Positions 1-5,204 of a DNA stretch of 5,204 nt are shown piece by piece; positions within the stretch are counted from its first letter, which is position 1, and the number at the start of each line of letters is the position of its first letter. The notes below the pieces were generated by a model. The model saw only the letters and a program-made list of their open reading frames with translations. It searched no databases and was not told the origin of the DNA. Source of the DNA: Candidatus Sumerlaeota bacterium (GTDB lineage Bacteria > Sumerlaeota > Sumerlaeia > MWCT01); contig JAPLSR010000121.1 of NCBI GenBank assembly GCA_026398545.1, forward strand, positions 1-5,204, read 5' to 3'. The position numbers and the translations under genes were made by a program.

Positions 1-201
1 TACACGCCGGCGTTAGTTCATTTCAAAGCCCTCTTGAAATATCTTCCAAACAGTGCAGAGGTTCACTTTGAGATCGGGTCAACTTACTCCATGAAGGGGG
101 ATATTGCCTCTGCATACAGGGAATTCTCCATAACGCTGAACATTGACCCAAAAAATCAGCTTGCCAAAAAGGCTATCTCTGCATTAAAAATGCGTCGATG
201 A
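1..201 (+). CDS. TPR-repeat protein, C-terminal fragment (5' end outside window)
   Basis: Reading frame 1 is open from the left edge to a TGA at 199-201, giving the last 66 residues of a larger protein. Residues 19-52 fit one tetratricopeptide repeat: the helix A pattern is around EVHFEIGSTYSMKGD and helix B is AYREFSITLNIDP, with the usual small residues and the closing Asp-Pro. The preceding residues (FKALLKYLPNS) look like the second helix of an earlier repeat, so the missing part probably holds more TPRs. A short basic tail (KKAISALKMRR) ends the protein. TPRs are protein-protein interaction scaffolds; the partner cannot be told from this piece. The gene stops 32 bases before grpE and is probably co-transcribed with it. 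Confidence 0.8.
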   Translation, partial: YTPALVHFKALLKYLPNSAEVHFEIGSTYSMKGDIASAYREFSITLNIDPKNQLAKKAISALKMRR

Positions 202-217
202 AATATACAAGTTGAAT

Positions 218-236
218 AAAAGGGTAATTAATCTTG
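218..236 (+). promoter_or_regulatory. Ribosome binding site fixing the TTG start of grpE
   Basis: AAAAGGG at 218-224 lies nine bases before the TTG at 234-236. An in-frame TAA at 225-227 closes the frame just upstream, so no earlier start is possible. The next in-frame ATG is codon 50, which would cut into the predicted helical region. TTG is therefore the best start. Confidence 0.6.
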
Positions 237-794
237 AAATCGATTCTTGACCTCTTATTGCATCAATATTTCATAATTGATGAGCCCAAGGTGGATATAT
301 TTAATATTCCACGGGGCAAAACCGGAAACGAAGAAAATGAACCACAGCAAGATGATCTTATCACACTCATCAGCAACATTATGGTGGAAAACGAACGGCT
401 TCAGGATATCCGGAGCGAACTGGAGGCGCGTACATCATCACCCGAAATTCTTGAAAGTTTTGTCAAAAGATTGCTGATTATTTTAGATGGATTTGAGCGC
501 ATCCTCAACCTCGCCCGTCAGTATCCTCAATCAGAAGAGATTGACAACTGGTTAAAAAGCGTGGAAACTGTTTATTATCGTTTATACGAAATACTTGAAA
601 AAATAGGATTAAAAAGACTTGACACAATCGGAAAGAGGGTTAATCTAAATTACCATGATGTTGTAGAATATAAGCAAACTAAGGATTATCCCAATGAGAC
701 AGTGATTTTTGAAAGGCAAAAGGGATATTTTCTTAATGGAAAGCTTATCCGTGATGCGAAAGTTGTGGTCGCATATAATCCTTCCACACAATAA
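234..794 (+). CDS. grpE: GrpE-family nucleotide exchange factor for DnaK, divergent
   Basis: GrpE promotes ADP release from DnaK in the cytoplasm. The 186-residue product is of typical GrpE length. The clearest support is the C-terminal beta domain, residues about 127-182: a Gly at 133, a His at 141 in the HDVVE stretch, a GY pair at 164-165 and the closing strand RDAKVVVAY (family consensus is near RPAxVxV). Residues about 75-126 contain LDGFERIL and a following amphipathic helix ending EILEKIGL, matching the family's LDNxERAL and four-helix-bundle region. The first 40 residues are not recognisable, and the usual charged lead-in is replaced by a hydrophobic start and a short polar stretch. 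The family's FDP before the conserved His reads VNL here. The gene sits 31 bases upstream of dnaK, which strongly supports the assignment. It is visibly more AT-rich than dnaK. Confidence 0.88.
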   Translation: MKSILDLLLHQYFIIDEPKVDIFNIPRGKTGNEENEPQQDDLITLISNIMVENERLQDIRSELEARTSSPEILESFVKRLLIILDGFERILNLARQYPQSEEIDNWLKSVETVYYRLYEILEKIGLKRLDTIGKRVNLNYHDVVEYKQTKDYPNETVIFERQKGYFLNGKLIRDAKVVVAYNPSTQ

Positions 795-806
795 GAAGTG
801 AATAGG

Positions 807-828
807 AAAGGAGTGGGGTTAAAATATG
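807..828 (+). promoter_or_regulatory. Ribosome binding site of dnaK
   Basis: AAAGGAG at 807-813 is a strong Shine-Dalgarno core 12 bases before the ATG at 826. A second purine run, GTGGGG at 813-818, lies closer. The spacing of the first is slightly long; either or both may serve. The Met-Gly-Arg-Ile-Leu-Gly-Ile-Asp start matches the family N-terminus, so the start is secure. Confidence 0.65.
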
Positions 829-2586
829 GGACGGATATTAGGGATTGACTTGGGAACCACAAACTCGGTGATGGCAGTCATGGAAAAAAACGGTGCCGTG
901 ATTGTTCCTAACAGCCTTGGGGAACGCATCACCCCTTCTGTGGTGGGATTTACCAAATCAGGTGAAATCCTCGTGGGGAAAAAGGCAAAACGCGCCGCCA
1001 TTATGAATGTGGGGCGAACAGTATTCTCCATTAAACGCCACATGGGAACCAACTATCGCGTAAGAATCGAGGGAAAGGAATATACACCCCAGGAGATCTC
1101 CGCCATGATCCTTCAGAAGTTAAAGCAGGATGCTGAAGATTATTATGGCGAGGAGGTTAATCAGGCTATCATCTGCTGCCCGGCGTATTTTACAGACGCC
1201 CAGAGACAGGCAACGAAGGATGCGGGGGAGATTGCGGGTCTGAAGGTTCGTCGCATCATTGACGAGCCAACTTCCAGCTCTCTTGCCTATGGCATGGACA
1301 AGGGCGAAGACCAGGTGATACTCGTCTATGACTTCGGCGGTGGCACATTCGACGTTTCCATTATTGAGGTTGTCTCCGGCGTATTCCAGGTTCTGGCAAT
1401 CCAGGGCAACACCCATCTTGGCGGTGACGACTTTGATAAACGTATTGTGGAATTTCTCGTAGATGAATTCAAAAAGGCTCACGGGATTGACCTTTCAGAA
1501 GACCCTATAGCCATGCAGAGACTGAAAGAGGCTGCAGAAGAGGCGAAGATTGAACTCTCTGAGGTCAAGGAGTCCCATATCCTCGTTGAGGCTATCACCA
1601 TGACGGAAAAGGGACCTCTCTCGCTTGATTACACAATGACACGGCAGAAACTTGAGTCCCTTGTCATGGACTTAATCGAACTTACCAGGTCACCTGTCAA
1701 CCAGGCTATTGAGGATGCAGCGCTGTCACTTGACAAGATTGACACCATTCTTCTGGTTGGAGGCACAACCCGCATTCCCGCTGTGCAGCGCCTCGTCAAG
1801 GAAATCACGAAAAAGGAATCCCGGCGCGATATCTCGCCTGAGGAGGTCGTAGCCCTCGGGGGAGCCGTACAGTCGCTCGCCCTTGCACCCATAGAAGGGG
1901 ACATTGAAGATACTCTCGCGGCACGCTATGGCAGGGAAAAGCCCGTTGTCATCCACATGACGCCCTTCTCACTTGGTGTTGGATTGGAACACGACCAGTA
2001 TAGCGTCATCATTGAGAGGAATTCAACATATCCCACCGAGGCAAAGGATATCTTTACCACAACGCGTGACTTTCAGGAGGCAATCTCCTTCCCAATATAT
2101 GAGGGTGAGGAGCAAATTGCATCCGAGAATACATTTCTCGACCTGCTGAGGATTGAGGGAATCACACCCGCACCGCGCGGCGTCCCACGGGTTGAGGTGA
2201 CATTCAGGTTGAACCCTGACCGCATCCTGGAAGCCCGCGCGGAAGACCTTGCAACAGGTGTGGAGAAAAAAATCACAATAGCCGCCACAGATGCCAGACT
2301 CTCTGAATCCGAAAAACAAAGAATGGTCAAGGAGGCAAAAGACAGGGTGTCAAGCATGCTGCGCGACCGCATACAAGAAAACAGGGTTGAAGAGGCACAA
2401 TCCATACTCAGCCGCGCAGAAGGTGTCCTGACATCCCACTCGGGTCATCCCATGGTCTCTTCACTGAAAACCAAAACCAATGAGCTCCGGACGCTGATGC
2501 AGGAGGGTGGTGATGAGAAAAAACTGGGAGAAACGCTGGATGAGGTGAATCGACTGGTTACCATTATGGAAACAGCCGCAGGATGA
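826..2586 (+). CDS. dnaK: DnaK/Hsp70 chaperone with atypical linker and substrate pocket
   Basis: This is an ATP-driven cytoplasmic chaperone of 586 residues, shorter than the usual 605-640. The nucleotide-binding domain (about 1-372) keeps the phosphate-1 motif GIDLGTTNS (6-14), Lys70 in the FSIKRHMG stretch (aligned with the catalytic Lys70 of E. coli DnaK), PAYFTDAQRQATKDAG (119-134), IDEPTSSSLAYG (145-156), the phosphate-2 motif DFGGGTFDVS (169-178), THLGGDDFD (196-204) and the adenosine motif LLVGGTTRIP (309-318). The substrate-binding beta domain (about 379-485) keeps TPFSLG, ERNSTYPT, GITPAPRGVPRVEVTF and the following strands. The lid (about 490-586) is short and ends METAAG, with no acidic or EEVD-like tail. 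The N-terminal domain lacks the roughly 24-residue loop of proteobacterial DnaK, as in Firmicutes. Oddities: a longer segment before the linker, PVVIHM in place of VLLLDV, and altered arch residues. It pairs with grpE upstream. It may be a specialised paralog. Confidence 0.97.
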   Translation: MGRILGIDLGTTNSVMAVMEKNGAVIVPNSLGERITPSVVGFTKSGEILVGKKAKRAAIMNVGRTVFSIKRHMGTNYRVRIEGKEYTPQEISAMILQKLKQDAEDYYGEEVNQAIICCPAYFTDAQRQATKDAGEIAGLKVRRIIDEPTSSSLAYGMDKGEDQVILVYDFGGGTFDVSIIEVVSGVFQVLAIQGNTHLGGDDFDKRIVEFLVDEFKKAHGIDLSEDPIAMQRLKEAAEEAKIELSEVKESHILVEAITMTEKGPLSLDYTMTRQKLESLVMDLIELTRSPVNQAIEDAALSLDKIDTILLVGGTTRIPAVQRLVKEITKKESRRDISPEEVVALGGAVQSLALAPIEGDIEDTLAARYGREKPVVIHMTPFSLGVGLEHDQYSVIIERNSTYPTEAKDIFTTTRDFQEAISFPIYEGEEQIASENTFLDLLRIEGITPAPRGVPRVEVTFRLNPDRILEARAEDLATGVEKKITIAATDARLSESEKQRMVKEAKDRVSSMLRDRIQENRVEEAQSILSRAEGVLTSHSGHPMVSSLKTKTNELRTLMQEGGDEKKLGETLDEVNRLVTIMETAAG

Positions 2587-2589
2587 AAT

Positions 2590-2604
2590 GGAAGAAATCC
2601 TTCC
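2590..2604 (+). other. Small inverted repeat just after dnaK
   Basis: GGAAG (2590-2594) and CTTCC (2600-2604) are perfect 5-base complements around a 5-base loop, starting four bases after the dnaK stop. There is no T run after it. It is weak and may be chance. Confidence 0.2.
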
Positions 2605-2628
2605 TCTATTAACATGTAAACATCTATG

Positions 2629-2656
2629 GAAATGGCCTGATGCGTCAGGCCGTTTC
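2629..2656 (+). terminator. Stem-loop between dnaK and the TPR gene: weak terminator, attenuator or processing site
   Basis: GAAATGGCCTGA (2629-2640) and TCAGGCCGTTTC (2645-2656) form a 12-bp stem with one U-G wobble around the 4-base loop TGCG, which fits the UNCG tetraloop class. The seven inner pairs are perfect and GC-rich. Only a TTT lies in the 3' arm, followed by CAATTTG, so the U tract expected of a strong intrinsic terminator is missing. The stem ends 14 bases before the next start codon. It could lower downstream expression, protect the upstream message from 3' decay, or affect translation of the next gene. Confidence 0.45.
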
Positions 2657-2670
2657 AATTTGAAGAAAAA

Positions 2671-4362
2671 ATGATCTGTCCATACTGCAATACTGTCAAC
2701 CGTGACGACCGCGAGGTCTGCTATTATTGCAATAAAGACCTCACCATGCTGCGCCTTATTGTGAATAAGGCAAAGCATCACTACAATCTTGCCGTGGAAC
2801 ACGCGGAACGCAATCGGTTTTATGAGGCACTGACGGAACTTCAGAACAGTCTTGACCTTGATAAAACCAATGCCAATGCCCATGTCCTGATGGGTACCAT
2901 CTATGCCAAGCAAAAGAAGTTTGATGAGGCAATTCGGCAATGGGAGGCGGCTCTTCAGATGGACCCTTCTATCTACAAGGCTTACACCTATATCCCCAAG
3001 GCAAAAAAACTGGAAGGAACCATACCCATCTTCAGACTCCTGAAAATCACATTTGCCATCCTTGCGGTCTGCATACTCATTATTGGCATCCTGACATTTA
3101 AAAACCTTCGCCCGAATCCGTCAGAAGTCCTCTTGAATAATGCACTGAGTGATTATAAAAATAATCATTATGGCAAGGCGCTTGAAAAAATCGAAGAATC
3201 CAGTAAAAAATACCCTGCCTCCACTTTTACCCCGCTTGCAAGACACCTCGCAGACACCATCCATAAGGAGGTTGAGGAGCGAAAAATGGAAATCCTCAAC
3301 CACATGTATGCAAGCGATTATCTGAAAGCCTTGAAGACGGGAAGTTCCCTGGAAAGGTTGAACCCTGACCCCGGAACAAGCCAGTTTTTAAAACTCCTCC
3401 GGGATGAGGCAAAATTCGCACTGGGAAAATATATCGAAACCCAACTCACTGAATATGAGAAAATAGGAACTGCGGTCGCCTCACTCAGGCAGGATATTGA
3501 TGAATTCGCAAAATTCTTCCCCCGTGACAGTATAACTATCCAATTTCAAGAACGCCTGCGGGCAGTGCGGTTAAAGGATGCAAAGGTGGACGAAACTCTC
3601 CTGCAAAGGAAAATTGAAAATATCCTCTCCTTTGATGATATCACAAAGACGCTGGCAGCCCTCGAGGATTTCAACAGACAATATCCCGAATTCTCTCAGA
3701 AATCAGGCGTCCCGCTCAAAATCCGCTCCCTGAAACAAATCTTTATAACCGGCACATTGCTCGAAGCGGAACGCGCCCTTGAAAAAGATGACTATTCCCT
3801 CACCAGTTCAACCCTCGCCCGGATTACTCCACAGGATCTATCATCCTTTCCCCGCATCGCCCAGGAATATAACAACTTGAAAAAAACCTTCGCCAGACGG
3901 CAAAAGGACAAAGAAGGCAGGAAAGCACGGGAATTTCTCGCCAGGGTTGAATCCGCCTTGAAACAAAACAACCTTGACGACCTGCATGACCTCATTGCGC
4001 AAAAGGATTCGATCCATCTGACAGAAAAGGAGCGTGAACATCTGAACCGCATGGTTAAAACAGCAAGGGAGAAAACTGCCGTTACCTCCTATGAGGATAT
4101 TATGGCAATCGGCATACCTCAAACCCCGAATGACCTTTCGGAGGCAGATGCCAGAAAAACCCTCTCCGTCCTCCCCGTCATTCAATTCTTCCTCCCCCCT
4201 GATATTGCCCACCAGGCAAAGGATAAACTCCTGTATCTCGCCTGCGCCTCACATCTGAGACTTGGAGAGGCGGAAAAGGCGCGCGAAATCTTTAATAACC
4301 TCCTGCGTGAATTCCCTCATAGCCCCTACCTCCCAATGGCCGCACGGATGCTCTATTACTGA
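2671..4362 (+). CDS. Zinc-ribbon / TPR single-pass membrane protein of unknown function
   Basis: The 563-residue product has a mixed architecture. Residues 3-20 form a zinc-ribbon-like knuckle pair, CPYC (3-6) and CYYC (17-20). Residues 34-67 and 68-100 are two TPRs (EALTELQNSLDLD and EAIRQWEAALQMDPS are the B helices). A hydrophobic stretch at about 120-143 (LLKITFAILAVCILIIGILTF region) is a single membrane helix. Residues about 152-183 look like another TPR, and about 200-500 are charged and mostly helical without a family I recognise. Residues 515-549 give a last TPR-like unit (LYLACASHLRLGEAEKAREIF, then FPHSPY). There is no signal peptide, so the zinc ribbon and first TPRs are probably cytoplasmic and the C-terminal part on the far side, by inference. 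ATG 2671 is the only start after an in-frame TGA at 2638; the GAAG at 2662-2665 is a weak binding site. Its position after dnaK suggests, but does not prove, a link to the chaperone. Confidence 0.85.
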   Translation: MICPYCNTVNRDDREVCYYCNKDLTMLRLIVNKAKHHYNLAVEHAERNRFYEALTELQNSLDLDKTNANAHVLMGTIYAKQKKFDEAIRQWEAALQMDPSIYKAYTYIPKAKKLEGTIPIFRLLKITFAILAVCILIIGILTFKNLRPNPSEVLLNNALSDYKNNHYGKALEKIEESSKKYPASTFTPLARHLADTIHKEVEERKMEILNHMYASDYLKALKTGSSLERLNPDPGTSQFLKLLRDEAKFALGKYIETQLTEYEKIGTAVASLRQDIDEFAKFFPRDSITIQFQERLRAVRLKDAKVDETLLQRKIENILSFDDITKTLAALEDFNRQYPEFSQKSGVPLKIRSLKQIFITGTLLEAERALEKDDYSLTSSTLARITPQDLSSFPRIAQEYNNLKKTFARRQKDKEGRKAREFLARVESALKQNNLDDLHDLIAQKDSIHLTEKEREHLNRMVKTAREKTAVTSYEDIMAIGIPQTPNDLSEADARKTLSVLPVIQFFLPPDIAHQAKDKLLYLACASHLRLGEAEKAREIFNNLLREFPHSPYLPMAARMLYY

Positions 4363-4521
4363 GATTAATTGAATTGTATCTTAAAAAACTACCAATCCCA
4401 TAAAATCACCGAAAATTTTTCTTGCAAAATGTAAAAACATCTTTTAAATTCAGCTTAAATATTATTAGAAAATAATCAAAATATATCTCAACCCTCTACG
4501 AGAAATCGCAAGGGGTTTTCA
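4363..4521 (+). promoter_or_regulatory. AT-rich intergenic region, probable promoter of the response-regulator gene
   Basis: By hand count about a quarter of the bases at 4363-4500 are G or C, far below the flanking genes. It has repeated A and T runs (4383-4388, 4402-4405, 4412-4420, 4426-4429, 4433-4437) that could bend DNA or act as an UP element. A weak sigma-70-like pair is TTGCAA (4422-4427) and TAAATT (4445-4450) with 17 bases between; TATTAT at 4460-4465 is a better -10 but has no matching -35. A perfect 6-bp inverted repeat, ATTATT (4461-4466) and AATAAT (4471-4476), could be an operator or chance. I see no intrinsic terminator for the upstream gene here. Confidence 0.4.
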
Positions 4522-4524
4522 ATG
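4511..4524 (+). promoter_or_regulatory. Ribosome binding site of the response-regulator gene
   Basis: AGGGG at 4511-4515 lies six bases before the ATG at 4522. No other in-frame ATG, GTG or TTG was seen in the 60 bases before it, and the encoded MGKHRILAIDDE is the expected start of a receiver domain. Confidence 0.6.
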
Positions 4525-5204
4525 GGTAAACATCGCATCCTTGCTATTGATGATGAGCGTGACATCCTTTCCCTCCTGGAAAATCTGCTGGGAGATGAGT
4601 ATGAATTTGTCGCCATGAGCGACCCTATCAAAACCCTGGAACTTCTTGAGGAAATTGAGCCCGATATCTTTATCATTGACATCATGATGCCAAGAATGAG
4701 CGGACACGAGGTTGTGCGCCGCTTACGCAGAAACCCCCATTACAAACAATCACCCATCATCTTTTTTTCCGTCATCACAGATCGTCAGGTCATTATTGAG
4801 TCCTATAAATGTGGCGTTGACTTATTTTTAACAAAGCCATTTACCCCTGACCGCCTGATTGATTCTCTTTATGCCTTCTTAAACCGCCGAATCATCCCTG
4901 TAAAAGCCAAAAAATATCCCCTCGATGAACTTAAGGTAAAATTGCTCAAACCATCTGAACCCCAAATACAGGCAGTTGAGAAGAAACCCGTCTTTGGTGA
5001 CATCACCGAAAAGAAGACACCGGTGAGGACACAGGTTGTTCCCGCTCAGTCCAAATCACCGGAGAAACCCTCATTGTCTCCACCTGTGCACAAAAAAGCG
5101 TACGAGACAACAATGACAGCCACATTGCAACCGCCCTCACCTCCCCATACTCCATCACCAATGCCTGAAAAAAAACAGATTGTGCAGGAAAGAAAACCAG
5201 GCGT
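4522..5204 (+). CDS. Response-regulator receiver protein with proline/lysine-rich tail (3' end outside window)
   Basis: The frame is open from ATG 4522 to the right edge (227 codons plus two bases). Residues about 4-120 are a complete CheY-like receiver domain: the acidic pair Asp10-Asp11 with Glu12, the phosphoacceptor Asp53 in FIIDIMMPRMSG, Ser83 in the IIFFS strand at the Thr/Ser switch position, and Lys105 in LFLTKPF. All phosphotransfer residues are present, so it should be phosphorylated by a histidine kinase, which is not in view. Residues about 121-227 are low-complexity, with about 19 prolines in 107 residues plus many lysines, and look disordered. No output domain appears before the edge. 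It could be a linker to a further domain or a tail with its own binding role. The gene follows an AT-rich gap of 159 bases and probably has its own promoter. Confidence 0.92.
   Translation, partial: MGKHRILAIDDERDILSLLENLLGDEYEFVAMSDPIKTLELLEEIEPDIFIIDIMMPRMSGHEVVRRLRRNPHYKQSPIIFFSVITDRQVIIESYKCGVDLFLTKPFTPDRLIDSLYAFLNRRIIPVKAKKYPLDELKVKLLKPSEPQIQAVEKKPVFGDITEKKTPVRTQVVPAQSKSPEKPSLSPPVHKKAYETTMTATLQPPSPPHTPSPMPEKKQIVQERKPG

Noticed and set aside
202..233. Searched for a CIRCE-type operator or promoter ahead of grpE
   Set aside because: The 32-base gap has no inverted repeat of the TTAGCACTC-N9-GAGTGCTAA type and no -35/-10 pair; it holds only the ribosome binding site.
277..477. A 66-codon + strand frame inside grpE in another phase
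   Set aside because: It overlaps the GrpE coding frame, and its translation is Trp/His-rich without a pattern.
819..2405. Several minus-strand open frames of 77 to 120 codons opposite dnaK
   Set aside because: They lie antisense to a clearly coding, conserved DnaK, show no recognisable domain and no consistent binding sites, and are explained by codon bias on the other strand.
2461..4212. Minus-strand open frames opposite the dnaK end and the zinc-ribbon/TPR gene, including one of 159 codons
   Set aside because: The + strand frame is continuous with zinc ribbon, TPR and membrane features. The antisense translations have no domain pattern.
4408..4427. Possible sigma-54 promoter around CTTGCA
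   Set aside because: A TTGCA-like -12 element is present, but the GG of the -24 element is missing at the required distance.
4488..4707. Two short minus-strand frames opposite the start of the response regulator
   Set aside because: They overlap the receiver domain, whose catalytic residues are all in place on the + strand.

Overview
The window is bacterial. All genes lie on the + strand, most have Shine-Dalgarno-like leaders, and coding density is high. Four genes read as a tight tandem: a TPR protein (3' end only), a GrpE-family nucleotide exchange factor, a DnaK/Hsp70, and a zinc-ribbon/TPR membrane protein. After an AT-rich gap comes a response-regulator receiver protein that runs off the right edge. 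No phage, transposon, CRISPR, rRNA or tRNA signal was seen. The genus cannot be read from this stretch. The DnaK lacks the roughly 24-residue loop of proteobacterial DnaK N-terminal domains, as in Firmicutes-type DnaK. The abundant TPR proteins and unusual domain mixes suggest a little-studied, probably uncultured lineage; that last point is inference.

Layout: 1-201 is the end of a TPR-repeat protein. 234-794 is a divergent grpE with a TTG start. 826-2586 is dnaK, with a well-kept ATPase core, a rewritten interdomain linker, an altered substrate-binding arch and a short C-terminus. 2587-2670 is a short spacer carrying a strong 12-bp stem-loop. 2671-4362 encodes a 563-residue protein with a CxxC/CxxC zinc ribbon, two TPRs, one membrane-spanning helix and a long helical C-terminal part ending in another TPR-like unit. 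4363-4521 is a strongly AT-rich spacer that probably holds a promoter. 4522 to the right edge is a receiver domain followed by a proline/lysine-rich tail.

How they may work together: GrpE and DnaK form a nucleotide-exchange/ATPase pair. No hrcA or dnaJ lies beside them in the visible sequence; instead they are flanked by TPR proteins. Together with the non-canonical linker and substrate pocket, this suggests a specialised Hsp70 paralog, perhaps serving a membrane-associated complex with the TPR proteins as adaptors, rather than the housekeeping chaperone. This is a hypothesis from gene order and residue changes. The receiver protein is separated by a promoter-like gap and may be an independent unit.
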